From assembly GCA_024734495.1 (NCBI GenBank), contig JALMQS010000073.1, positions 3,112,921-3,176,920 on the forward strand: a stretch of 64,000 nt of DNA, in the 5' to 3' direction. Numbering within the stretch: the first letter of the stretch is position 1; each line of letters starts with the position of its first letter. A program made the translations under genes and the position numbers. This DNA is from Forficula auricularia. Taxonomy: Eukaryota > Arthropoda > Insecta > Dermaptera > Forficulidae. Of this stretch, positions 1-10,209 are shown piece by piece. The notes under the pieces are model-generated. The model saw only the letters and a list, made by a program, of their open reading frames with translations, did no database searches and was not told the DNA's origin.

Positions 1-317
1 CAATGCGCAAAAATACTAATAAAATTACCACAAACTCAAACAACAAGAACACGTTTTTCATAACCTCTTATGAACGTATTTGCAATCAATTCAAGAAGAC
101 AATAATGCGCTAATGTCACTCATAAACGAAAGGGCCCGAAATCACCCGAGTCCACCCGATCGCTTAGTGAATCACTCTTGTAACGAGTCGCCACTCGACT
201 ATGTTCGGCCGGTTATTCGGTGGCCGGATATTCGGTATTCGGTTTCCGGCACAACATCTATCCGTTTCATCTCTGATAATAAACTTCTTCTTTTCTGTCT
301 ATGTTTCAGATTTCATA

Positions 318-1322
318 ATGATTTTTATTACACGAAGAATGAACAAAATGAAAATGAATAAGCTGTTTGAAGTTCTCCTGGAGGGACTGGAAGAAAATGC
401 TGGAGTGGAGGAGAAGAAGGAAATTGTAAATTCTATCCTCCCTGTGCATAAATACAAATTGCTGGATTGGTTCCTCGCTGATGATGATCTTAGCGAAGAA
501 ATCCGTTTGAATTGTCTGCCTATTTTCCTTGACGAGAATACAAAGTATTTTGAATTTTCACAAGAGACAGAAAATCAAAGTACTGCGAAATCGCTTTTGG
601 AAATAATCCCGAGATACTCTCCGAATGTAGAAACGGTTGATTTGAGTTTCGTGTTGATCGAACCTGAGAACATCGAGATTTTCAAATTGTTTCTGAAACA
701 AACCACCCACATGAAATATTTGCGGGTGCGTTGTGAAGGCCTCCAGAATTGTGCAATAAAACAACTTTTGTTAGAAGAGGATTTTAACCAGCATGACCAG
801 CATGTTCAAAATGGACTGTTAAAAATCCAATGCCTCAACCAAACTGATTTAAAAGCTTCAGAGTGTGCTAAAATTTTAAAACTTTTACCTAATTTGATAA
901 ATTTTGGTTTTGACTTTGATGGGCTATCTCAACTGGTGACCTGTGATATTGATGATGACGATGAACTTATCAATAAATTATCTAATATATGTTTTTTTAG
1001 TGATGAAGGAACAAGCTTACAAACTTTGGAACATTTTGTAAGATTCTGCCCAAATGTAACAGAAATTTATCTATCTGACCCAAATGCCCATGTTATTCGA
1101 AATCTTTCAAAATTCCCCTTACTCAACCGAATATCTTTATCTTGTGAAGATTTCAATCAAATTAGAGAACTTATTGAATTATTAGAAATCATTGGAAACC
1201 GAATTAAATCTATGGATATAGATACCACTGACAAAATTACTATTGATCACGAAATTATCCATAAGTTATGCCCTGAATTATATTTAATAATTATTAATAG
1301 TAAGATCATTACTTTCGATTAA
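318..1322 (+). CDS. Leucine-rich-repeat-like protein, paralogue 1 (last coding exon)
   Basis: A 334-residue open frame. I place the start at ATG 318, not at the upstream in-frame ATG 201, because a pyrimidine-rich tract ending in TTTCAG (304-309) lies just before it. That is a 3' splice site, and the paralogue at 45617 has the same acceptor at exactly the same distance. The N-terminal ~55 residues are acidic and charged (GLEENAG, then ILPV-KYKLL) and are the best conserved part between the two copies. From about residue 95 there are irregular leucine-rich segments such as LLPNL, LQTLEHFVRFCP and FPLLNRISL, resembling the LRR part of F-box/LRR or effector-type proteins. No signal peptide, membrane segment or clear F-box is visible. 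A polyadenylation hexamer AATAAA lies at 1426-1431, just before an R1 repeat. The upstream exon is not recognisable here. Function unknown; the LRR assignment is by eye. Confidence 0.8.
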   Translation: MIFITRRMNKMKMNKLFEVLLEGLEENAGVEEKKEIVNSILPVHKYKLLDWFLADDDLSEEIRLNCLPIFLDENTKYFEFSQETENQSTAKSLLEIIPRYSPNVETVDLSFVLIEPENIEIFKLFLKQTTHMKYLRVRCEGLQNCAIKQLLLEEDFNQHDQHVQNGLLKIQCLNQTDLKASECAKILKLLPNLINFGFDFDGLSQLVTCDIDDDDELINKLSNICFFSDEGTSLQTLEHFVRFCPNVTEIYLSDPNAHVIRNLSKFPLLNRISLSCEDFNQIRELIELLEIIGNRIKSMDIDTTDKITIDHEIIHKLCPELYLIIINSKIITFD

Positions 1323-1442
1323 TCTGGATAATGTATTAAATTTATGATCAACTATTAGGGTGACTTCAAAATATCTCCTAAAATAATTTATTTGTATTTT
1401 AATTTTTTTGTAATTAATTTTTAAAAATAAAATCTATAAGTA

Positions 1443-1744
1443 ACTGGAGCCACCGAGCAATCCACGGTAACAAATATGGATCCCCCCTGAAACCAAAACC
1501 TCGCCCCCACCCACACTCCGCCCCACCCCCCACTCTTCCCTGAAAAAATGTAAACAAACTTTTTTATTGAGATTTTCATGTTTCAATAATTACTTTAATT
1601 AAGAAAAGAAAAATTAAGATGAAATTTGTCGAAGTCCAGACCTAGCCAGATCGTTTTCTCATTCTCAAAACTTGTTAATAGAGTTGGTTTCATCAAAATC
1701 GGTAGAGATGTTTTCAAAATAGAACAAAAATACAAATATATAGT
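1443..1744 (-). mobile_element. R1 Helitron-like element, short internally deleted copy
   Basis: Read on the minus strand it ends in the family's hairpin: a CCG/CGG stem followed by GGTGGCTCCAG (+ strand 1447-1471). A C-rich minisatellite (1480-1540) is joined directly to the 5' part of the family (GTAAACAAACTTTTTTATTG at 1549 to the 'gttttcaaaatagaac' block at ~1712). The middle section present in longer copies is missing. Confidence 0.6.
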
Positions 1745-2490
1745 ACCTGGAGCCACCGATCGATGCACGGTAACCAAATTAAATAAAATACAAATATATA
1801 TAGTACACCCCCCCTGGACGCCCCGAAACCACGCACCTCACCCCTACCACGCCCCACTCCACCTCCTGCACCTCACACATCCAGCCCACCCCGCACCCAA
1901 TTTTTGCATTTCAAGCTTTCTAGTGGTCTACATATTATCTGTATTTTTGTTTACTCGTACATCAATTTGCCCACATGCGTTCATATTGATAAACATTATA
2001 AAAAAATAAATAGGAAAATAAAAAAAAAATAATAATCGTATAGATCTGAAATAAAAACATAAAATTAAATAAGATTTATTTCCAAGTTATATATAAAAAA
2101 GCCACTTCAACCACTTTATTTGTAAACACACCTGTTTTGTTATGAATCCACCTGTGATGTTATGATTTAGACACCTGTTAATTAAAAAAAAATCCTAATT
2201 TTAATATAATATAATAATATTTGTTATAACCTATTAGTGGGTTTTAAAATTAAAAAACCAATTAATAAATAAAAAATAATTGAAAAAAATGTAAACAAAC
2301 TTTTTTATTGAGATTTCCATTTATAAATAATTGCTTTAATTAAGAAAAGATCAATTGAGATGAAATTTGTCGAGGTCCAGACCTAGCCTCTCATCCTAAA
2401 ACTTGTTAATAGAGTTGGTTTCATCAAAATCGATAGAGCCGTTTTCAAAATAGAACTAAGATACAATCAAATAAACATATAAATATATAA
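1745..2490 (-). mobile_element. R1 Helitron-like element, longer copy
   Basis: This copy starts, on the plus strand, with the inverted 3' hairpin end (acctggagccaccgatcg, 1746-1763). A C-rich stretch (1800-1900) follows, then the 'tagtggtctacat' block, the 'acacctgttttgttatg' block (2131-2165), the 'cctattagtgggttttaaaa' block (2229) and the 5' block to ~2456. The order of blocks is the mirror image of the plus-strand copy at 16399-17171. No coding capacity. Confidence 0.6.
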
Positions 2491-2499
2491 ACAAACAAC

Positions 2500-2768
2500 A
2501 TATAGGTATATAAATAAATTCCGTATATTTTTTTAATTAAATAACAATTTATCGAGTTTTATAATAATCAATTAAATTGGCAAATTTTAATATATAACAA
2601 TATTTGGTATAAAGTATTCGTGGGGTTTAAAATTAAAAAACCAATTAATAAATAAAAGATAATTGAAAAAATGTAAAAAAAAACTTTTTTATTGAGATTT
2701 TCATCTTTCAATAATTACTTTAATTAAGAAATGATCAATTGAGATGAAATTTGTCGAGGTCCAGACAT
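2500..2768 (-). mobile_element. R1 fragment
   Basis: Partial copy with the 'gggtttaaaattaaaaaacc' block (~2624-2643) and the 'cttttttattgag' block. It breaks off in the 'gtcgaggtccagaca' segment at 2768, where a poly-C tract begins. Confidence 0.55.
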
Positions 2769-2879
2769 TCCTCCCCCACCCCCCCCCCCTCGCCACTCAA
2801 AAGTTAAAGAGGCGAAACTTTTAAGAGACGATGTATTTTCGGTAGTTTACCGGTATACATTTGGAGTGTGGTTTTTTAA

Positions 2880-3010
2880 GAGGAATAAAAATTTTGGACT
2901 GAGACGCTGCCCGCCAGGGCACCAGCCCGGAGGGCCGAGCTTCGAGGCGTGCCGAAGGCACGCACAGCTCGTAAAACAATAATAAAGCCTTCGGCGGGCC
3001 TTGAAGTTAG
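2880..3010. repeat. GC-rich hairpin cluster, Helitron-end-like
   Basis: A GC island in AT-rich DNA. It contains GAGACGCTGCCCGCCAGGGC, nearly identical to the 3'-terminal hairpin of the 54-bp element at 55180-55233. It also contains further stems (GTGCCGAAGGCAC, CCTTCGGCGGG). The CTAG terminus itself is not present. Probably a decayed Helitron end. Confidence 0.4.
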
Positions 3011-3215
3011 TAAATAATGAAAAAGAAGATTTTTTCGGAAAGAAGAAAATTAAATTATTCTACAATGTCGCATTTTTCATATTTTTACTTTCATAGCTCA
3101 TTGCTGAATTGTGTGAGGGTGAGGGGGGTGGGGGCAAAAAACAAAATTGTAGCCCTCTCAGTAAAGATCAAAGCGCCTATATAATTTTTATAACATCATT
3201 TCATTTAGTAAGTGC

Positions 3216-3336
3216 CGAGGGGTGAACCGAGATTGGAATTAGTTGTACACCGTCTTTGGAATTGATTAGATAATATATTGTCTTCTACTTGGAAATTAAA
3301 GTGGAAGTAGGTGTACACGATTTTAGGTCGCGGTTT
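3216..3336. mobile_element. hAT-type MITE, GAGGGGTGAACC family, decayed copy
   Basis: The left terminus CGAGGGGTGAACC is intact and the body matches the copies at 19730 and 20065 (TAGGTGTACACGATTTTAGG). The right terminus has decayed to CGCGGTTT, so no target duplication can be read. Confidence 0.6.
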
Positions 3337-3425
3337 AAACTTTGTATGGAAGATTTAAAAAAGACTGTTTTGAAAAGGTGAAAAATAATTTAATTTTGCT
3401 GAAAGGAGATAACGCCATAACGCGC

Positions 3426-3709
3426 CAAGGGCGGATCCAGGGAGGGGGGCGGAGGGGCGACCGCCCCCCCCCCCTATAGAGGCCCGTGCCTGGCAAAAAA
3501 AAATTTGTAAAAAAAAAACATTTATTTTTTTAAAAAATTTTAAAATTGAAAATAAAGTTCTATGTGTGTGTGCGTGGGGGGGGGGGGGGGGGGGGGGCGC
3601 GTCTCTGACCCCCCGCTTGGACAATTCGATCGTGACACACTTTTGAGATAAAAAGTAGATCTTATATCCATTCTCCCCCCCCCATAAAAAATTTCTGGAT
3701 CCGCCCTTG
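3426..3709. mobile_element. hAT MITE with CAAGGGCGGATCCAG termini
   Basis: Inverted termini CAAGGGCGGATCCAG (3426) and CTGGATCCGCCCTTG (ending 3709) flank 284 bp. A perfect 8-bp duplication TAACGCGC lies at 3418-3425 and 3710-3717. An 8-bp duplication and this type of terminus are typical of the hAT superfamily. The interior holds long C and G runs, including 22 G at 3576-3597. The apparent proline-rich frames here are translations of these runs. Confidence 0.85.
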
Positions 3710-3768
3710 TAACGCGCCTGGCATGTCACTTAAAGTTTAAAGACCCATTCAAACTTATGCCATATATA

Positions 3769-3850
3769 CAGTGGGCTAGCCAGAAAATTTTCATTCTGGG
3801 GGGGGGGGTCAATCCACAAAGAAAAATATTTAGTGTGATTTTTTTTTTAT
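3769..3850 (+). repeat. hAT-like terminal fragment (CAGTGG...TAGCCA)
   Basis: Starts CAGTGGGCTAGCCAGAAAAT and runs into a G tract. It resembles, in inverted orientation, the sequence at 62786-62869, which ends GGCTACGCCACTG. No second terminus is seen next to it. Confidence 0.4.
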
Positions 3851-3964
3851 TAAAACAAATAGTCCAGTTAAATTGTGTTTTTACCCGGAAAGTTTTGAGA
3901 GTAGTTGTAATTTCTTCGAACCTTTATTTTTTTGGGTGTGCATTCAGCATGAATCCGAGGTTTG

Positions 3965-4400
3965 CTAACCAAATTTCGTGACGGAACATTGTCAAAAACA
4001 AGATTAAAAAAATCTTATTTTTTGCCGGTTTTTTGCTTATAACTCAAAAACTATCAACTTTTCATAAAAATGTTCCCTTTTAAAATGAAAGCTTATAGAA
4101 TTTTCTACAAATTTCATGATTTCGGCTTTTCTCCGGCCAACCGTTCGGGCTCAAACAAGCGTTAGTTGAAAATTGCCGTATTTTTTCTGCTTTCTCAAAT
4201 CCCTTTTTTTCAATTTTTTCCCATTTTGACCATGAAAGAGCAAGTTTTTGATAAAGACTATTCTATACATTTTATAAACTAGATTAAATTTCCTATAATT
4301 GAAATACAGCTTTATCTTGATTGGATATTGATAACCCGTGCCGCAATTAGGTTGAAATTTTGAAAAACTGCAATATCTTGAATTTCGTGTGACGTAATTT
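3965..4400 (+). repeat. R6 interspersed repeat copy
   Basis: Shares the blocks 'gcttataactcaaaaac', 'ccgttcgggctcaa', 'cattttgaccatgaaag' and 'gataaagactattctatac' with copies at 10210-10900, 36060-36700, 46660-47040 and both arms of 48899-50641. No open frame. Superfamily not recognised. Confidence 0.6.
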
Positions 4401-4425
4401 ATGGCCGGCCCCTAATAAGTAAAAA

Positions 4426-5060
4426 ATAAGCTGACGTGTTCTGATGTGACCATACACTTGACTTTACCATACAACCAGGCCCCTTATTATTTATATTATT
4501 TATAATCATGAAGGGGAGGGGGGTTAGTTTTTGACTCCAAGGGGCACACTGAATATGTATACAAAATTTGGTTGAGTTTGGTACAAGGGCCTAGATTTTC
4601 ATTTTTTGACACTCCCTTCCCCCCCCCCCCCCCATTTTGGGCTGTTAGATTTTACATTGTTAGACTTCTGTCGGGTCCACTGATTATGTATAAAAAATTT
4701 GGTTGTGTTTACTCAAACGACCTATATTTTTCATTTTTAACCCCCCCTCCACCCCCCTTAATTTTGGGTCGATATCCACCAAAATCTCCATGGACCAAAA
4801 CTACGTGTGAAATTTGGTTTCGATATTCACACTAGTTTTTGAGCTAGCTAGTCCAAAAAATTTGGTAACGCAAGGACTAACTAACAGACATTTTGACAAA
4901 ACAATTATTATATCAAAAAATATAATTTTTTCGATGGTTACTTATTAGAACTTTTTTGTAGGGCGAAATGCCCTGATTTCGCTCAATTTTTTTAATCAAA
5001 ATAGTTTAAGCCGTTTTTGAGATATTTTGAAAAAAAAGAAGGAAAACACTGAATGAAACA
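4426..5060 (+). repeat. R2 interspersed repeat copy
   Basis: Begins at TAAGCTGACGTGTTCTGATG and carries the internal ~90-bp minisatellite unit (poly-C tract, 'gttag', 'gacttct', 'ccactgattatgtat', 'aaatttggttg'). It continues through 'gagctagct' and 'aactaactaacagac' to the 'gccgtttttgagatatttt' end. The same layout is found at 6865, 15105, 26053, 35028, 39850 and 57560. Probably a non-autonomous DNA transposon; a short terminal inverted match (CTTTACCATAC / GTATGGTAAAG) is visible in complete copies. Confidence 0.65.
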
Positions 5061-5179
5061 ATGAAAATGTGACATTGATGGGGTCTTGAATTCCGTCTGA
5101 CTTAATTTAACAGGCCGTCTATAAATTACCTACGTCACAAAGCAAGGCGGGTCTTAAATAATTATGACGTTACAAAAGT

Positions 5180-5655
5180 CAAATTAAAAAAAATTTAAAA
5201 CATTTTTAACCGAGTTTGAAAAAAAGAAGGAGGTTATTTATTCAACGGAATGTCTGTTTTTTGTCTTTGTTTATTTATATCTCTTTACCATGTGGACCGA
5301 GTTGGATGATTTTTTAACCGACTTCAAAAAAGGAGGAGGTTCTCTATACGACTGAATTTTTTTTTTTTGTGCCTATGTTACCTCATATCTCCGCCAATTG
5401 TCAACCGATTTTGAAAAAAAAATTTGCATTGGGTCCAGTCTAGCTTCCGATTGGTCCCATTTTTTTCGATTTTTTTCCATAGGTATTAGACCTTTTTTAT
5501 TAGGTTTGTTTAGACCTAACCTCTTTGTTTATAAACCGATTTCGATGGTTCTTTTTTTATCCGAAAGGGGGTGTCTTAGGGATGGTGTCATATTAATTTG
5601 GTCAAGTTCTGATGATATGATCACTAATAATAACATCACTAAAAAGAGAAAAATA
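5180..5655 (+). repeat. 'Aaccgacttcaaaaaaggaggagg' interspersed repeat (R7)
   Basis: Contains 'ttttaaccgacttcaaaa' at 5312 followed by 'aggaggaggttctc'. Related copies lie at 6045-6130 and 32977-33270 (shared: 'ccgattggtcccgttttt', 'aatttggtcaagttctgatg'). Repeats with this core are widespread in insect genomes (general knowledge). Non-coding. Confidence 0.55.
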
Positions 5656-5660
5656 AAAAT

Positions 5661-6044
5661 AATTTTTAAGAAAAAAATAAAAACCGACTTCAAAAAATTA
5701 AATGCAACAAATAAAAATACACTAAAAGGTAAGTATAAAATAATTATTATCTTATTTAGTTACACTAAACGACGAAATATTAACACGAAATTACTTTTTG
5801 AAGTCGGTGCCAAACAAACTATACCTATAAGCGAGCATATCCTCCAAAACGTACTAAGTAAGATCCGTCGAGTGCGATTCATAAAAGGTATAGTGTTTGG
5901 CACCAACTTCAAAAAGTAATTTCATGTTAATATTTCGTCGTTTAGTTGTAACTAAATAAGATAATAATTATTTTATACCTTTTAGTGTATTTTATTTGTT
6001 GCATTTAATTTTTTGAAGTCGGTTTTTATTTTTTTCTTAAAATT
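5661..6044. repeat. 384-bp palindrome with GAAGTCGG core
   Basis: The left arm (5661-~5840: '...ttttaagaaaaaaataaaaa' through 'gaagtcggtgccaaac') is mirrored by the right arm (~5888-6044: 'gtttggcaccaacttc' through 'tttttttcttaaaa'). The arms are ~150 bp with few mismatches and the loop ~50 bp. A half-copy of the inner part (gaagtcggtgtcaatcaaac, then 'aagcgagcgtacc') sits at 41118-41180. Confidence 0.75.
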
Positions 6045-6864
6045 TTTTTTTGCACTGGGTTCAGTCTCGTACCTGATTGGTCCCGTTTGTTTTTTTCATT
6101 GCTATTGGATCTTTTTGTTATGTATTTTCAAGCACATGAAAAGGGAGAGGGGGTCTAAATATCTTGAATTTCGTGTGACGTAATTTATGGACTGCCCCTA
6201 ATAAGTAAAAAATTACAAAATAAGCTAAATAGGAAGATTGTATGTAAGTATGTAATGATTTCTCGTCAAGTGAATGAGCCTATTATATTCGTATTTAGGC
6301 TGATAGGTTCAGTCATCAAATGGGAAACCAAATTAGCAATTTCCACCACCCATTATACCGAAACTCATTTTTTTAAATTTCTTTTTAATACCCCCCCCCC
6401 TCAACAAAGTGTCATGTGCTGTTTAAACTATCTCGAAATGTTTCTAATAAACCTATTTTGGAAACACTTTTCACATACACGTGTCCCCCCGGGCGGTGCA
6501 GTTCAATTTGTGTTCACATTTAAAATCGCATTTGAATAAATCTCTACTACTTACGGCCCTATATTCTTTAACCCTGCTGCTGGCTATATATCTATTAATA
6601 TATAAGATGCCGCCTCAACAACCTGTTATTTTCGTGATTAATTTGTTGCTTTTAATGTTTGTGTTATTTATTTATTTATTTATTTTTTCTGAATCTGCTT
6701 TTAATATCGACTGATTGGGGAATTCAAATTCAAACATTCAAAATATTTAATTTTTTAATTTTTGAATAATTAAATCTCAAGAAAAATCTGTTAATTAATA
6801 TATTCTAATATAGCTGCAAGGTCAGCCTTCGGCGGCCCTCTTGCTAGCCAGGGTTAGTTAGTCT

Positions 6865-7510
6865 GTGCGTTATTAAATTATTGTGGACGAGCTAGATCAA
6901 AAACTAGTGTTAATATCAAAACCAAATTTCACCCGTAGTTTTGGTCCATTGAGATTAAGAGCTGATTAAATTTTGGTGCATATCGAACCAAAATTAAGGG
7001 GGGGTGGAGGGGGTTAAAAATTAAAAATCTAAGCCATTTGAGCAAACACAACCAAATTTTGAATACATAATTAGTGGACCCTCAGAAATCTAAAATTGGA
7101 AAAACTAAGCGCCCAAAATGGGTGGGGAGGGCGGGGGGGTGGGGGGGGGGGTGTATGGTCAAAAAATGAAAATCTAGCCTCTTACCAAACTCAACCAAAT
7201 TTTGTATACATAATCAGTGGACCCTCAGAAAATTTTGAATACATAATTAGTGGACCCTCAGAAATCTAAAATTGGAAAAACTAAGCGCCCAAAATGGGTG
7301 GGGGAGGGCGGGGAGGGGGTGTATGGTCAAAAAATGAAAATCTAGCCTCTTACCAAACTCAACCAAATTTTGTATACATAATCAGTGGGCCCACAGGAGT
7401 CTAAAAATGGAAAAACTACCCCCCTCCCCTATATTATTATAAATAATTTGATTAAATATTAAATATAAGGAGAGGGGCCAGGTTGTATAGTAAAGTCAAG
7501 TGAAAATCAA
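6865..7510 (-). repeat. R2 copy, minus orientation, with internal tandem duplication
   Basis: Mirror-image R2 from 'gtggacgagctagatc' to 'ttgtatagtaaagtcaagtg'. Within it a ~177-bp segment ('ttttgaatacataattagtg' to 'tcaaccaaattttgtatac') is repeated almost identically at ~7054 and ~7231. That points to a recent tandem duplication of the minisatellite section. Confidence 0.65.
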
Positions 7511-7599
7511 AGAGGAAACTGTTTTTTCTATTAGGTGAACAAAATATTTTGATTTCAAATATTACTGTTTAATATATAAATAATGGGACTCGAAAAATA

Positions 7600-7990
7600 A
7601 GTTCAAAATGAACTTTTTCGCCGTTTTGTTATTTATAACGAGATTATATAGTTTCAAGGGCTTTGCCCTCTTCATTATAATTCCTCACCGGAATTATTTG
7701 ACGGATTATAGTGGTGTTTCACAAAGAGGAAATAAAATTAAAAAAAAAAAAAATATTTATATTTTGGAGATTTTTTATTGAAATAAATAAAAAAAAAAAT
7801 AAAATAAAATAAAAAATCTCGAATATATAATTTAATAAATAAAAAAAAAAAATTTTAATTTTATTTCCTATTTGTGAAACACCACTATAATCCCTTAAAT
7901 AATTCTTGTGTTTAATATGTTTCACTATAAACCAACACCGCTTTTCCTAAACGTTATTATAATTCCTGTTAATCAATTTTAATAGACTGA
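7600..7990. repeat. R8 repeat (tttcaagggctttgccctc) and A-rich fold-back
   Basis: Contains the hairpin core 'agggctttgccct' preceded by 'tataacgagattatatag', as at 13775, 13850 and 14690. The segment 7700-7890 forms an inverted repeat: 'ttatagtggtgtttcacaaa' near 7708 against 'tttgtgaaacaccactataa' near 7871. No gene. Confidence 0.5.
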
Positions 7991-9150
7991 TTGGTGCTGG
8001 CAAATTGAGCTCGCGAAATATTCGTTTGCAAAATTACTGCCGTGCCGAATAGAAAAAGAGAAGGAGCTGTGTACCTCGATTTTTTGAGGCACTATTTCCT
8101 ATCTTCTATCTATGTCCTTGCTTTTTTTTCTAAACTTATCACCAATTTTTGTTAAACTCACTTCTTATTTTGATGTCGTTAAGAATGGTCTTAACTCATT
8201 TGATAGCGTGAGTAAAATTTTTATTATATTAATCAATTATTGATCACTTTCTTATCTATTTCTGTCTGCCTTAAAAATAGTCCTCGCTAAGCGGAAAATT
8301 GTTGAATTTACAATGTAATCGCCTTTTTTTCTCTCCCAATCAGGTAAAAGGATTTTTTATCTTCATCTCTGAATTATGTTTCTATATATTTGCATATCCT
8401 TAATTAATTGAATTTATTAATCTGTTTATTTTGTTTCTCCCAATCAGATGACCAGAATAATAAGGAAAATCATCTCTTAACCTCAAATTTGCCCATGTTT
8501 GTGATAACCGATCAGCAACAATTATTTTGAACCTACGCAGAGAGCGTTAATATGAATTATTGAGTGCTCAAAATTCATGATAATAGCAGATAGATCGCAA
8601 GCATATTTTTATTTGTTTTTTTTCATCAATTTAGATTGATCTTGAGTTTTTTTCTATTTGTTTATTTGATTTACAACCAAATAGAAATTAGATTAAATTG
8701 TGTTGCACGCTTCGATCATCTGGCTATATATTATATGTTTAGCAATTTGTGCTAAAAACGCGATTGGCGTTGATTAATTAACTTTTAATAAAATTAAACG
8801 GAAGTATACGTACATTTTCTTCATCTTAAGTTGAATTAATTTATATTATTACTTTAATTTATATATAATTTATTTATATATAAAATTTGATTATATTTTT
8901 GTGCATATTTATATTTTTGCAATTAGCTGAACTTTTAACTTATTTATTAATATATATAGTTTTAATTTACTCCTAACATAAAATCACTTGTATTCAATTT
9001 TAAAAATTCATATTTTATAATCCAAAAATTTATATTAAATTCCATTTAAACCTACTTACAGTCCATTTTTTTATCGATTATTAATTTTTTATTTTCTTAA
9101 TATTTAAATTAATATTCCCAGCTGCTTTGAGCGGCACCACTGATTAATAA
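7991..9150. other. AT-rich DNA without recognised feature
   Basis: No long open frame, repeat match or RNA signal on either strand. Confidence 0.5.
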
Positions 9151-9224
9151 GGCAAAGTCCTCGAAACAATATAGTCTCTTTTTAAATATATAAAAAATTA
9201 TTTTTCCATAAGAAGACACACTGT

Positions 9225-9473
9225 TTGTCTTCTTTAATTTACAATACAATTATTGGAAAGTGTAGGCATAATCAAAACGGTATGATGAAATTGTGGCTAG
9301 ACTATGTAGATATAGCGGGACACTTTTTAAAAACGATCGGAAAGATTTTTCGGGCAGATGAATTGATTGAAGTGGGTGGATGGATTATAGAAATGGGAAG
9401 AAATGAAGAAAGATGCCTGTGGGAATGTGGAGCGGAGGATTTGCAGCCGACTTATGCAAATGGAGCCTCGTAA
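9225..9473 (+). other. Unrecognised open frame with exon-like composition
   Basis: An open stretch of 82 codons beginning at TTG, with an in-frame ATG at 9280. It has a balanced amino-acid mix (DYVDIAGHFLKTIGKIFRAD, then an RCLWECGAED segment) unlike the lysine/asparagine/phenylalanine-rich noise frames around it. GTGAGT follows the stop within a few bases. It may be a fragment of a host exon or of a retroelement C-terminus; no family could be assigned. The 5' side is an R8-like repeat, and a GC-rich stretch plus a (CA)n run (9566-9584) follow. Confidence 0.25.
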
Positions 9474-9706
9474 AGTGAGTGAGTGGCTTGGACAATGAAT
9501 GACCACCGGTTAGCAGGCGGTCCCACCTGATTAGCAGACTGGGGGGGCCAAGGACCGATGGATGACCACACACACACACACACATTGACTCTTCTACAGG
9601 AGATGCATATTAATTTAATTACTTACCCCATTTGGACACAAAATGGCCAATTCATTTTGATGAACTCCGAGATTTTAGGGATTTACATTAATTTGTTCAT
9701 TTTCTC

Positions 9707-9935
9707 TTAGGGGCCGTCCATAAATTACGTCACACAATAAGGGAGGGAGGGAATCTCGGAGATCCTAAAAAGTGTAATGTTACAAAAGTCAAAATTAAAA
9801 AATTATAGGGTATAAAAGTGATAGTATATCACATGATATCACAATAAAAATGTGACAGAATATGACTGAGGGATAGAGAGAGGGCTAAAAATCTTAAAAT
9901 TCCTGTTACGTAATTTATGGAAGGCCCCTTAGCTT
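9707..9935. mobile_element. MITE with GGGGCCGTCCATAAATTACG ends
   Basis: The left terminus is AGGGGCCGTCCATAAATTAC (9710) and the right terminus 'gttacgtaatttatgg aaggcccctta' (to ~9931). Together they form an inverted pair around ~220 bp. It is the uninterrupted relative of the copies at 5109-6200 and 37660-38290. Useful as an empty-site reference: here 'attatagggtataaaagtga' (~9808) has no insertion. Confidence 0.65.
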
Positions 9936-10043
9936 TATTTACCCTCCTTTTAGTTACAGATGCCAATATTATAGTCCAGGCAAATTTCGATTTTAACAGG
10001 AAATAATTCCCGGTAAAGATTTTATTGCTGGAATACCTTTATT

Positions 10044-10203
10044 TGAGGGGTGAACCGTGACCTAATATCGTCTACACCTATCTTCCACTTTCATTTCCAA
10101 GAAGAAGATAATAGATTTTGGGGCATTATCTAACGAATTCCAAAATAATTCCATATAATTCCAAAAACGACGTACACCTAATTCCATCGCGGTTCACCCC
10201 TCG
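10044..10203. mobile_element. hAT-type MITE, GAGGGGTGAACC family
   Basis: 160 bp with termini TGAGGGGTGAACCG and CGGTTCACCCCTCG, flanked by a perfect 8-bp duplication CCTTTATT (10036-10043, 10204-10211). It is inserted into an R6-type repeat; the related site at 36043-36055 reads through without it. Confidence 0.85.
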
Positions 10204-10209
10204 CCTTTA

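Larger units (their letters stand above)
5109..6200. mobile_element. MITE with CCGTCTATAAATTAC / GTAATTTATGGAC ends, split by later insertions
   Basis: The left part (5112 onward: ggccgtctataaattacc, then tacgtcac) and the right part (gtgacgtaatttatggac, 6174-6191) are the two ends of the element seen uninterrupted at 9710-9930. The ~0.95 kb between them is the 'aaccgacttcaaaaaagg' repeat and the palindrome at 5661-6044. Confidence 0.5.

Noticed and set aside
201..317. Upstream in-frame extension of LRR-like protein 1 (39 residues)
   Set aside because: It spans a clear splice acceptor at 304-309, and the paralogue has no counterpart; it is intron read-through.
3355..4835. Proline-rich frames at 3355-3729 and 4572-4835
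   Set aside because: Created by poly-C/poly-G tracts inside a hAT MITE and an R2 repeat.
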